A DNA stretch of 48,051 nt, taken from an uncultured Clostridia bacterium (lineage in GTDB: Bacteria; Bacillota; Clostridia; Christensenellales; Pumilibacteraceae). Each line of letters begins with the position of its first letter. The first letter of the stretch is position 1. Shown here piece after piece: positions 8,381 to 14,930 of this stretch. The DNA lies in contig CALVYT010000027.1 of assembly GCA_944372345.1 (NCBI GenBank), forward strand, positions 1-48,051. Reading direction: 5' to 3'. The notes beneath the pieces are model-generated. The model saw nothing but the letters and a program-made list of their open reading frames with translations, was not told the DNA's origin and did not search any database. The translations under genes and the position numbers were made by a program.

Positions 8381-8388
8381 CGCTTATG

Positions 8389-8402
8389 CGGAAAATTTTC
8401 CG
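8389..8402. promoter_or_regulatory. 14-bp perfect palindrome in a divergent intergenic region
   Basis: CGGAAAATTTTCCG is a perfect inverted repeat just upstream of the asparaginase -35. A partial second half-site AAATTTCCGC lies at 8414-8423. The position between two divergent genes suits an operator; no regulator can be named. Confidence 0.4.
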
Positions 8403-8443
8403 ACGCGGGATTAAATTTCCGCAAACCGTCGATAATCCGTGCG

Positions 8444-9109
8444 ATGAAAAGAGAATGCAGAGATGTGATCTACCTCGTCGGCGACGGCGCGGAAAAACGG
8501 CGGATATTCCGCGGCGGTCTGCCCGGCGTGGCGCGGGCGGACAACGACGAAGTGACGGGGATCTGCCGTATGGAAGGCAAGGACTACTACTCCGTCGGTC
8601 GGCACCCGTTCGGCGGCTTCACCGTGGCGCAGTATGTGCGCTACCAGCGTTCGCTGACGGACGGCAGAGCGACGGACAAACGCGGCGTGCGCGCCGCTCT
8701 CGGCAAGCTGGGCTTGCGCGTCGGACAGAACAGACGGCTGGGCAGCCTCGGCTTCGTCGAAAGGCGGCTCGTCGCGCTCGCGGGGCGGGTGGACGGGAAC
8801 ACCCGTACCCTCGCCATAGATCTCGACGGCGCGCCGTATTCGCGCAGGCTGCGCTCCGCTCTGCGCCGCGCGGTCAGGCGGCTCCGCCGCGATTACGAGA
8901 TATGGATCTCCGTCACCGACTCGCGCTTCGCAGATCCCGACGCGACCGTCGCGCGGCTGGGCGAAGGCAGCATAATATCAATGCGCCGCCGCGACCTGTA
9001 TTCCAGGCCGCTCTCCCGACGTATACTTCTCGCCCGCCTGCGCCGCTGTTTCGTCCCCGCACCCGCCATCGAAAAAGGCACGATCGTCGAAGTCTCGCGC
9101 AGACAGTGA
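8444..9109 (+). CDS. Degenerate ABC-ATPase-like protein
   Basis: 221-residue soluble protein resembling an ABC transporter nucleotide-binding domain that has lost its nucleotide-binding residues. The N-terminal LVGDGAEKRRIFRGGLPG sits where a Walker A and first helix would be but lacks the GxGK(S/T) core. GGFTVAQYVRYQRSL resembles the Q-loop/helical region. RLGSLGFVERRLVALA occupies the LSGGE signature position, and TLAIDLDGAPYS the Walker B position with the catalytic Glu replaced. ISVTDSRFAD resembles the end of the fold. The protein is Arg-rich. No permease is next to it. The ATG has no Shine-Dalgarno; a GATAAT lies seven bases upstream, which suggests a leaderless mRNA, though the -35 is poor. 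A role as a regulatory or structural ABC relative is inference; it could also be a decaying gene under weak constraint. Confidence 0.7.
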   Translation: MKRECRDVIYLVGDGAEKRRIFRGGLPGVARADNDEVTGICRMEGKDYYSVGRHPFGGFTVAQYVRYQRSLTDGRATDKRGVRAALGKLGLRVGQNRRLGSLGFVERRLVALAGRVDGNTRTLAIDLDGAPYSRRLRSALRRAVRRLRRDYEIWISVTDSRFADPDATVARLGEGSIISMRRRDLYSRPLSRRILLARLRRCFVPAPAIEKGTIVEVSRRQ

Positions 9110-9126
9110 ACCGACGAACCTCCTTA

Positions 9127-9146
9127 CGTCGGAGCTCCGACGCTTT
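9127..9146 (+). terminator. Palindromic terminator after the ABC-like gene
   Basis: CGTCGGAGCTCCGACG is a perfect 16-bp palindrome (six-bp stem, AGCT loop) followed by CTTTT. The short T run makes it a moderate candidate. Confidence 0.5.
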
Positions 9147-9366
9147 TCGGGCGGGACGGGGATATTCGTCCGCTATACCCCCTCCCCTTTTTTTCTAACA
9201 ACATAATATCACACTATTTCGGGATTTCAAGAAAAATTTTATTTATTTACGGACATTTATTCACTTCTTTTCCGCCCATAGGCGCACATCGGAACAATCT
9301 TAACCGCATTCGGACATTTATTCGCATTGCCGCTGCCGGCAGAAAGAACGGGCGCGAAACGCCTGC
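9147..9366. other. Intergenic stretch without a recognised gene
   Basis: An AT-rich block (about 9185-9250) contains a possible minus-strand promoter, TTGAAA (9225-9230), 16 bp, TATTAT (9203-9208). It is followed by a purine-rich GGGGAGGGGG run but no start codon at a usable distance. Any transcript would run antisense to the ABC-like gene. I see no coding potential on either strand. Confidence 0.5.
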
Positions 9367-9407
9367 AAAAAACGGGGGAGCGGAGTCCTTTCGGATCTCC
9401 GCTCCCC
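9367..9407 (-). terminator. Rho-independent terminator of spo0A
   Basis: Perfect 11-bp stem (9375-9385 with 9397-9407) with an 11-base loop, followed on the minus strand by CG and six T (9367-9372). A textbook terminator about 150 bases past the spo0A stop. Confidence 0.88.
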
Positions 9408-9503
9408 TGCCGGTCGTGACGCAAGCCGTTTTTATCTGTAATACATACCGCCCGCGTCCGTTCATAACGCAAACCGCCACTGCCGGTCGCCGTGCAAGCC
9501 GTT
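9408..9503. repeat. Pair of 23-bp near-identical repeats in the spo0A 3' region
   Basis: Copies at 9408-9430 and 9481-9503 both start TGCCGGTCG and end GCAAGCCGTT with about three differences between. They lie between the spo0A stop and its terminator. No function is evident. Confidence 0.6.
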
Positions 9504-9560
9504 CGTCTGCGGTCGGGCTTTTGCTTTTTACGCCTCCGCGATTTGCCTGCCCGCTCCGCG

Positions 9561-10289
9561 TCACACCGATTCGAGCAGCATTTTGTCCGCTACGAGGGCG
9601 ATGAACTCGCCGTTGGTGGGCTTTTCGTTATGGCTGTAAACGCGCACGCCGAACAGCGAGTTGATGTTCTCTATCTTGCCCCTGTTCCACGCGACTTCGA
9701 TGGCGTGGCGTATCGCGCGCTCCACTTTGCTCGGCGAGGTGTCGAAGCGGCGGGCGACCTCGGGATACAGCCGCTTGGTTATGCTGTTTATCACGTCGGG
9801 GTTGTCTATCGCCATTTTGATGGCTTCGCGCAGGAACTGGTAGCCCTTGATATGCGCGGGGATACCGACGGTTATGAATATGTTGGTTATCTTCTCTTCG
9901 AGACTCCTGTTCTTTATGCGGCTCGCTGCATTCTCCTTCATACACTCGACGATACGCGCTTCGAGCTGTTCGAAGCGGAAGGGCTTCATCATAAAATATC
10001 TCGCGCCGAGATTGATCGCCTTAGTGACGAAGCTGCCCGCGCTGAGCGCGCTCATCACGATCACGCGGCGGGACGAACCGAGTTTTTCGAGCACGCCGTA
10101 GCCGTCCAGCCGCGGCATAACTATATCGAGCAGTATCACGTCGGGATCGGCGGAGCGCAGCTTGTCCAGCGCCTCTTCGCCGTTCGTCGCGGTCGCGGTC
10201 ACTTCGTAGTCGCTCTTGCCCGCAAAGTACGCGCCGAGCGAAGCGAGAAATTCTTCGTCGTCATCGACAATCATCAGTTTTATCTTCAT
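9561..10289 (-). CDS. spo0A: Spo0A sporulation master regulator
   Basis: Response regulator that starts endospore formation when phosphorylated. The receiver domain (1-120) has VDDDEE with the acidic pocket, Asp55 in VILLDIVMP as phospho-acceptor, the switch Ser in VIVMSAL and Lys in FMMKPF. The C-terminal Spo0A effector domain carries the diagnostic VGIPAHIKGYQFLREAI and the recognition-helix region SPSKVERAIRHAIEVAW. Length (242 residues) is close to the usual ~260. An upstream in-frame extension was rejected: ATG at 10289 has GGAGG seven bases before it and follows the promoter. The gene is monocistronic, with its own promoter and terminator. No spoIVB or other sporulation gene is adjacent. 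With the BclB-like gene further on, it supports a spore-forming host. Confidence 0.97.
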   Translation of the reverse strand: MKIKLMIVDDDEEFLASLGAYFAGKSDYEVTATATNGEEALDKLRSADPDVILLDIVMPRLDGYGVLEKLGSSRRVIVMSALSAGSFVTKAINLGARYFMMKPFRFEQLEARIVECMKENAASRIKNRSLEEKITNIFITVGIPAHIKGYQFLREAIKMAIDNPDVINSITKRLYPEVARRFDTSPSKVERAIRHAIEVAWNRGKIENINSLFGVRVYSHNEKPTNGEFIALVADKMLLESV

Positions 10290-10317
10290 TTTTACGCCTC
10301 CGTTTTTTGTCAATAAT

Positions 10318-10347
10318 ATTATAACAAACCGCGCGGCGCGCGGACAA
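10318..10347 (-). promoter_or_regulatory. Promoter of spo0A
   Basis: TTGTCC (10342-10347), 18-bp GC-rich spacer, TATAAT (10318-10323), about 30 bases before the start codon. Confidence 0.7.
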
Positions 10348-10437
10348 TAAAAGCGCACGGCGAAGATGAGCGGCATTTGCCTTCCTTTGCCGCTAATTGT
10401 CGAAAGAAACGCAAAGCGCCCCGCGCCGCCCGAGCAG

Positions 10438-10466
10438 TTGACTTAACGCGGAAAGTGTGGTATAAT
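10438..10466 (+). promoter_or_regulatory. Promoter giving a nearly leaderless MDR dehydrogenase mRNA
   Basis: TTGACT (10438-10443), 17-bp spacer, TATAAT (10461-10466). Only nine bases separate the -10 from the ATG at 10476, so transcription would start zero to about three bases before the start codon. Confidence 0.82.
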
Positions 10467-10475
10467 GACCGTACT

Positions 10476-11495
10476 ATGAAAGCATGGACGGTAACATCCC
10501 CCGGCAAGCTCGAACTCGTCGAGAGCCCGAGCGAAAGCGCGGGAGCCGGGTGCGTCAAGATCAAAGTGCTCGAAAGCCTGATCTCCAAACCCGACGTAAA
10601 CGTGTATTCGGGAAAGGCGGACGTTCCTCTGCCCGTATGTCCCTGCGGCTTCTGCGTCGGTATGGTCATAGAAACGGGCGCGGACGTGCACGGGCTCGAA
10701 CGCGGCGACAGAGTGTTCGTGCGCTCGCAGCAGAGCTGCGGGACGTGCGCCGACTGCCGCGCGGGCAAGTCGTGGAAGTGCGAGAACACGAAGATCCGCG
10801 GCTATTCCTGCGACGGGTTTATGCGCGACTTCGCCGTCGTCCCCGAGGCGGACTGCGTCAAGATCCCCGACCGCGTCAAAAACGACGAAGCGGTGTTCAT
10901 CGACTACATCTCCCTCGCCGTGCAGACTATCGCCGCGCTCGACCTCGACAAAGGCGACTATCTCGCCGTTTGCGGCGCAAGCACTCTCGGCATAGTGCTC
11001 GGGCAAGTCGCGCTGTATTACCAGGCGGTGCCCATTATAATCGATTCCAATCCCGAATACCTCGCCACGGCGAAAAGTTTAGGACTTTATTACACGGTGG
11101 ACGCGTCTGAGACCGACCCCCGTACCAAGATATTCCACATCACGGGCGGAAAAATGGCGGAGCGCGTCGCGCATATCGCTTCGGGCAATATCCCCCTGTC
11201 GCGCAGCATAGACTTCACCGCGCGCGGAGGTATGCTCGCCGTCATCGGGCGGTTCGGCTGCATAGACGCCATTCCCTGCTCGCTGGAAAACGCTGTCAGA
11301 AACGGTATCACGATCACCGGAATAACGAACGGAGCGAAGAACGCGCAGGTCGCGATCAATATGCTCGTTTCCAAAGCCGTCACGGTGCTGCCCCTGATAA
11401 ACAAAACCGTTTCGTTCGACGACATTCCGTCCGCGCTCGAAGAATGTGCGACAATCAAACTCAACCACTTCAAAACGCTGATAAAATTCGACTGA
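10476..11495 (+). CDS. MDR-family zinc-type alcohol dehydrogenase-like oxidoreductase
   Basis: Medium-chain dehydrogenase/reductase of 339 residues, NAD(P)-dependent by family. The structural-zinc Cys lobe is intact: C88, C91, C94 and C102 in CGTCADCRAGKSWKC. The Rossmann region starts at YLAVCGASTLGIVLG. The catalytic-zinc site is unusual: where the family has C-x-(S/T)-D and GHE, this protein has ISKPD (36-40) and CPCGFC (55-60), so the His and Glu ligands are missing and extra cysteines appear. It may bind metal differently or act without catalytic zinc. The ATG has no Shine-Dalgarno and the promoter sits directly on it, suggesting leaderless translation; an in-frame extension upstream would cover the promoter and was rejected. 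A strong terminator follows. The substrate cannot be inferred. Confidence 0.9.
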   Translation: MKAWTVTSPGKLELVESPSESAGAGCVKIKVLESLISKPDVNVYSGKADVPLPVCPCGFCVGMVIETGADVHGLERGDRVFVRSQQSCGTCADCRAGKSWKCENTKIRGYSCDGFMRDFAVVPEADCVKIPDRVKNDEAVFIDYISLAVQTIAALDLDKGDYLAVCGASTLGIVLGQVALYYQAVPIIIDSNPEYLATAKSLGLYYTVDASETDPRTKIFHITGGKMAERVAHIASGNIPLSRSIDFTARGGMLAVIGRFGCIDAIPCSLENAVRNGITITGITNGAKNAQVAINMLVSKAVTVLPLINKTVSFDDIPSALEECATIKLNHFKTLIKFD

Positions 11496-11549
11496 AGCGC
11501 GGCGCAAACCGAATGGCGGCGAAGCGGCGTAAACTCAATAACGGCAAAA

Positions 11550-11583
11550 GACGCGAAGCCCGAAGGGCATCGCGTCCTTTTTT
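11550..11583 (+). terminator. Terminator of the MDR dehydrogenase, possibly bidirectional
   Basis: Stem GACGCGA/TCGCGTC (11550-11556 with 11570-11576), extended inside by GCCC/GGGC around GAA, followed by TTTTTT (11578-11583) and a second T run. On the other strand the same stem is followed by TTTT, so it may also end the SecB-like operon converging from the right. Confidence 0.88.
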
Positions 11584-11643
11584 GTTTTTTCGGCACAAAC
11601 CGGTAAATGCGTTTTTGCGCACGGCGGCAGGCGCGGCAAGCCG

Positions 11644-12072
11644 TTACTGCGCTTCGCTCTCCGTCGGTTTATTTTCCGGAAACAGCGCGCCGCCGTCGAT
11701 GGGCGGGAGCATGAGCGGGCTGATCATCGCCGCCGCCGTAAGATTGGTGATCGCGCTGCGCAGATACGGGAACGTGGCGCGCGTCGCCGCCGTGATGAAT
11801 TCGCGTTCGTCCTCGGCGAGCCATATCTCCTCTTCCAGCTCGAAATTGGCAACGAGCCTGATCGCGAGATCGAACGGCTTGGGATCGGTTTCCGTGCCTA
11901 TCATCTTGACGGTCAGCTCGATGATCCTGCGCCTCGGCATTTCCTTGATCTTCTTGACCTGCCTGTTGAATTCGGGTTTGATCTCGAACTTGGTCTGCGG
12001 TTCCGCCTTGACCACATTGAGCCTGAAACGCATATCCTCGCAGTGCATTCCGAGCATTTTGAATTTTACCAT
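11644..12072 (-). CDS. SecB-like chaperone family protein
   Basis: 142-residue protein matching the SecB fold family, which holds proteins unfolded for export or serves as a toxin-antitoxin chaperone. The clearest part is the C-terminal half: AIRLVANFELEEEIW, then ATFPYLRSAITNLT and PLMLPPID, corresponding to the FPyaR...pPlllpPInf block of SecB. The N-terminal half is consistent with the beta strands of SecB (FRLNVVKAEPQTKFEI). AAGGAGG lies nine bases before the ATG. It is 36 bases downstream of the CNNM/CorC gene and likely in the same transcript. SecB is classically proteobacterial; SecB-like proteins in monoderms are known but poorly characterised. No toxin-antitoxin pair is seen beside it, which argues against a TAC module here. 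Confidence 0.72.
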   Translation of the reverse strand: MVKFKMLGMHCEDMRFRLNVVKAEPQTKFEIKPEFNRQVKKIKEMPRRRIIELTVKMIGTETDPKPFDLAIRLVANFELEEEIWLAEDEREFITAATRATFPYLRSAITNLTAAAMISPLMLPPIDGGALFPENKPTESEAQ

Positions 12073-12108
12073 TTATATTCTCCTCCTTGATGACCCGTTG
12101 ATCGTCCG

Positions 12109-13386
12109 TTATTCCGCCTTTTCCCCGTCGTCCGGCATATCGTTGAGGACACGCAGACGCACTTCGAGCACGCGGCGCGAATTGGCTTTAGTCACCGTGA
12201 CGCGCACGTTTTCAAACAGAAAACTGCTGCCCGGAGCGGGTATCCTGCCCAGTTTTTCGATGACCCAGCCTCCCACCGTCGTGGCGTCTGACTTCTCCTT
12301 TTCCTTTATGCCGAGCGCGGAAAGCAGATCGTCTATGTTCGCATAGCCCGTCGCGACGTATTCCCCGTCGCCCGTCTGGCGGTAGTAATCCTCCGGCTCG
12401 TCGTGCTCGTCCCATATCTCTCCGACAAGCTCTTCCAAAATATCTTCGAGCGTGACCAGCCCCGCCGTGCCGCCGAACTCGTCCACGACGACCGCCATAT
12501 GCAGTTTGGCGCGCTGTATCATCCGCAGCACCATTGAGATCTTCATCGTGGGCGCGACGGTCAGCGCGGGCTGCGCGGCGCTTATGACGTCGCGGCGTTT
12601 GCCCTCGTAGTACAGCAGGTTGAAATCCTTCTGATTAAGCACGCCCGTTATCGAATCTATCGTACTGCGGTATACCGGCAGACGGGTGTAACCGCTGTCG
12701 AGAAATACCTGCGCGATACGCTCGGGCGTTTCGTCCTCGCTCACCGCCGTGACGTTCACGCGCGGCACCATTATGTCCTTTACTTCGAGGTCGTCGAATT
12801 CGATCGCGTTTTTTATGAGCCTGCTCTCGTGGCTGTCCAGCTCGCCCTCGCTCTCCGCCGTTTCGACGATCGTCACGAGCTCCTCTTCGGTAACGCTCTT
12901 GGTCTTTCCGAGACGGAACACCTTGGTCAGCAGCTTTTTCCAGCCTTTGAACAGCAACGTCAGCGGCATAAGCACGAACCAGCACGCCCGCACCCAGCCG
13001 TACAGCATCAAAGCCGCTTTTTCGGGATTGTGGCGGGCTATCGCCTTTGGGCTGATCTCGCCGAACAGCAATATCGCGACGGTGGTGACTACCGTGGAAA
13101 CGACGTTGGCGACGCTGTCGCTCGCCGCTATGACCGCCATAAAAAATATCGTCGTCAGAGTCGTGAGGACTATGTTGACGATGTTGTTACCTATGAGCAC
13201 CGTGGAGAGCAGATCGTCGTAATTATCGAGGAATTTCAGGACTTTGCCCGCTTTTTTGTTGCCGTCCGTCTGCATGGTGCGCAGACGTATCCTGCCCGCG
13301 GACGTATAAGCCGTTTCGCTCGCGGAAAACATTGCCGACATTATCAGCAATACAGCTATGGGGATAAGCAGCCAGTAGTGCGTCAT
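12109..13386 (-). CDS. CNNM/CorC (HlyC) family transporter
   Basis: 425-residue membrane protein of the CNNM/CorC family, linked to Mg2+/Co2+ efflux and resistance. The DUF21 transmembrane domain has several helices and the conserved MFSASETAYTS, LIGNNIVNI and FGEISPKAIA motifs (about 1-170). A CBS pair follows, with VKDIMVPRV, SGYTRLPVY and VVVDEFGGTAGLVTLEDILEELVGEI split over two repeats (about 195-330). The C-terminal CorC_HlyC domain has TVGGWVIEKLGRIP (about 335-420). All expected domains are intact and the length is typical. The ATG has AAGGGGAG three to five bases upstream and overlaps the stop of a possible 18-codon leader ORF. The gene is first in an operon with the SecB-like gene. 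The older label 'hemolysin' is historical. Confidence 0.95.
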   Translation of the reverse strand: MTHYWLLIPIAVLLIMSAMFSASETAYTSAGRIRLRTMQTDGNKKAGKVLKFLDNYDDLLSTVLIGNNIVNIVLTTLTTIFFMAVIAASDSVANVVSTVVTTVAILLFGEISPKAIARHNPEKAALMLYGWVRACWFVLMPLTLLFKGWKKLLTKVFRLGKTKSVTEEELVTIVETAESEGELDSHESRLIKNAIEFDDLEVKDIMVPRVNVTAVSEDETPERIAQVFLDSGYTRLPVYRSTIDSITGVLNQKDFNLLYYEGKRRDVISAAQPALTVAPTMKISMVLRMIQRAKLHMAVVVDEFGGTAGLVTLEDILEELVGEIWDEHDEPEDYYRQTGDGEYVATGYANIDDLLSALGIKEKEKSDATTVGGWVIEKLGRIPAPGSSFLFENVRVTVTKANSRRVLEVRLRVLNDMPDDGEKAE

Positions 13387-13439
13387 ACTCTCCCCTTCCG
13401 CGCTTCTTCACGCGCGGCGGTTTCCGTTCCGCTCTCCAT
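13383..13439 (-). CDS. Possible 18-codon leader ORF overlapping the CNNM start
   Basis: An ATG about four bases after the predicted transcription start opens a frame of 18 codons, rich in Glu and Arg (MESGTETAAREE...). Its TGA overlaps the CNNM ATG as ATGA. It has no room for a Shine-Dalgarno and would be translated leaderlessly. Translation through it could couple to the main gene. It may also be a chance frame; only position and overlap support it. Confidence 0.3.
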   Translation of the reverse strand: MESGTETAAREEARKGRV

Positions 13440-13449
13440 TATTATATGA

Positions 13450-13478
13450 ATTATAACACACCGAAAACCTTTTTGCAA
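13450..13478 (-). promoter_or_regulatory. Promoter of the CNNM-SecB-like operon
   Basis: TTGCAA (13473-13478), 17-bp spacer, TATAAT (13450-13455) with TGTGT before the -10. Confidence 0.8.
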
Positions 13479-13524
13479 TAGTTTGCGGCAAATTTGCATA
13501 ACTTTATGCCGCCTCCGGCCGCAT

Positions 13525-13561
13525 AAAACGGGCGGGCGCGCCCTTTCGGGACGCGCCCGCC
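13525..13561 (-). terminator. Terminator after the CBM gene remnant
   Basis: GC-rich stem of about 13 bp with one bulge (13531-13543 with 13548-13561), a four-base loop, and TTTT (13525-13528) two bases on. It survives although the gene before it is truncated. Confidence 0.7.
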
Positions 13562-13597
13562 GCTTTTAGCGTTTTTGTCTTTTACGCCGTGCCGCCG

Positions 13598-13906
13598 TCA
13601 GACGGGCGTTACCGCATTCACCTGCGTCAGCACCGCGCTCTGATCGACGGGGATCAGCTCGAAATAGTCGAAGTTGCCCGAGGGCGCGCAGCCGTCCACG
13701 CTGGGGTTAGGCGCGTGGTTTTCGAGCACTATCGTATTCGTCTGTCCCGCTTTGAGTTCGACCGTGCAGATCTCGAATTCCGTCCAGTCCACCCACTCGT
13801 TGCCCTCGCAGGCGGTGAATATCACACGGCGATACAGGTGCGGCAACGCTATCTTCCGCAAACGTCGTGCGGCGCCAATGCCGCAAAGCCGTTTCGGATA
13901 TTGCAC
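13598..13906 (-). pseudogene. C-terminal remnant of a CBM6/35-like surface protein
   Basis: The frame encodes the second half of a carbohydrate-binding module: VIFTACEGNEWVDW, CTVELKAGQTNTIVL and GNFDYFELIPV, the same closing pattern as in the proteins at 1-955 and 4118-5191. The first ~25 codons do not resemble the module, and no signal peptide or good start is present. The GTG at 13906 is fused to an AGGAGGGG run, too close to serve. The phased TCAC array lies about 60 bases upstream, and the terminator is intact. The simplest reading is an internal deletion that kept the leader and the last ~75 codons of a surface gene. A very short translated product cannot be excluded. Confidence 0.65.
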
Positions 13907-13964
13907 CCCCTCCTATGCGAATTGTCAAACGATATGCCGCGCTTCTGCCGCGGAAGCGGAAATT

Positions 13965-14000
13965 TCACGGTGTCGTCACATACGGTCACGAAACCGTCAC
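13965..14000. promoter_or_regulatory. Phased array of four TCAC repeats (copy A)
   Basis: TCAC on the plus strand at 13965, 13976, 13986 and 13997, so steps of 11, 10 and 11 bases; on the minus strand GTGA. It is upstream of the truncated CBM gene. It aligns with the array at 43896-43933, sharing TTTCAC at one end and AAACCGTCAC at the other. Confidence 0.6.
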
Positions 14001-14012
14001 CGACGGCGCGCG

Positions 14013-14041
14013 AAAAAAGGCGGCTGCGTTTTGCAGCCGCC
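14013..14041 (-). terminator. Terminator of the sir2 gene
   Basis: Perfect nine-bp stem GGCGGCTGC/GCAGCCGCC (14019-14027 with 14033-14041), five-base loop, six T on the minus strand (14013-14018). It lies about 110 bases past the sir2 stop. Confidence 0.88.
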
Positions 14042-14147
14042 CCGGCGAATGTATTATAGTTCAGGTTTTGCCGCCGGAGCGTCCGGTCTGTCGTTTATTT
14101 GTCCGGTCTGTCGCTTGCCGGTCGCAGCGGGCGGGCGGAGGCGGGCG

Positions 14148-14879
14148 TTATGACGGTTTTGTCAGTTCGGCAAGCAGGCTCACGTCGCCCGTTATTTCGA
14201 GGTCGGGGCGGACGGCGGACGGGGACACGGGGGTCTTGTTGATAACTGCGATCCTGCCGCGGGTAAGGCGCAGGAACCCCGCAGCGGGATACACGGACAG
14301 GCTCGTCCCCGCCACGATGACGAGGTCGGAGCGGCTTATCTCGTCGCACGCGCCGTTTACCACGGCGGGATCGAGCGGCTCGCCGTACAGCACTACGTCG
14401 GGCTTGATCACGCTGCCGCAGTCGCATTTCGGCAGAGGGCGGCGCGCTTCTATTTCCGCGGCGGAGTACGTCCTGCCGCACTTCACGCACATCCCGCGGG
14501 AGCACGTTCCGTGCAGTTCGTATACGTTCCTGCTGCCCGCCGCCTGATGCAGCCCGTCTATGTTCTGCGTCACGACCGCTTTGATCTTTCCCCTGCGTTC
14601 GAGCTCGGCGACCGCGTAGTGCGCGGCGTTCGGCTTTACTCCGGGGACGGCAAGCTCGCGGAAATAGTAGTCGTAAAACTCGTCCGTGCGGTCGAAGAAA
14701 AATCTGCGGGACAGTATCACCTCGAACGGATATTTGTATCTCCTGCCCGCCAGCCCGTCGGGCGAGCGGAAGTCGGGCAGTCCGCTCGCGGTGGAAACGC
14801 CCGCTCCGCCGAAGAACACGGCGTGCTCCGACCCGTCGAGCATGGCTTTAAGTTCCTTTATCTTTTCGCTGTTGTCCAT
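14148..14879 (-). CDS. Sir2-family NAD-dependent protein deacylase
   Basis: Sirtuin of 243 residues that removes acyl groups from protein lysines using NAD. NAD-binding GGAGVSTASGLPDFRSPDG (24-42) and TQNIDGLHQAAG are intact. The catalytic His123 lies in YELHGTC. The zinc site has C131 and C134 (CVKC) and C152 and C154 (CDC). IVAGTSLSVYPAAGF closes the Rossmann fold. The length is typical for bacterial CobB/SrtN-type enzymes. ATG 14879 was chosen because a consensus promoter ends only six bases upstream; longer frames would run through the promoter and repeats. No Shine-Dalgarno exists, so the mRNA is predicted to be leaderless. It has its own terminator and is monocistronic. Confidence 0.95.
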   Translation of the reverse strand: MDNSEKIKELKAMLDGSEHAVFFGGAGVSTASGLPDFRSPDGLAGRRYKYPFEVILSRRFFFDRTDEFYDYYFRELAVPGVKPNAAHYAVAELERRGKIKAVVTQNIDGLHQAAGSRNVYELHGTCSRGMCVKCGRTYSAAEIEARRPLPKCDCGSVIKPDVVLYGEPLDPAVVNGACDEISRSDLVIVAGTSLSVYPAAGFLRLTRGRIAVINKTPVSPSAVRPDLEITGDVSLLAELTKPS

Positions 14880-14885
14880 ACCCGT

Positions 14886-14914
14886 ATTATAACTCCGCCC
14901 GCGAAAAATGTCAA
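14886..14914 (-). promoter_or_regulatory. Consensus promoter abutting the sir2 start codon
   Basis: TTGACA (14909-14914), 17-bp spacer, TATAAT (14886-14891). Six bases separate the -10 from the ATG, so the predicted +1 is the start codon itself. Confidence 0.88.
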
Positions 14915-14930
14915 TGTCCTTGCGGAGTCC

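Noticed and set aside
9203..9230. Minus-strand promoter with a gene behind it
   Set aside because: The promoter-like boxes are plausible, but no start codon follows the purine-rich stretch at a usable distance and no coding sequence is seen.
9247..9564. 105-codon minus-strand frame overlapping the spo0A end
   Set aside because: It runs through the spo0A terminator, has no ribosome site and no recognisable features.
10377..10475. Longer N-terminus for the MDR dehydrogenase
   Set aside because: The extension covers a near-consensus promoter and resembles no MDR sequence.
11644..12072. SecB-type chaperone of a toxin-antitoxin-chaperone module
   Set aside because: No toxin or antitoxin gene is next to it; its neighbour is a CorC-type transporter.
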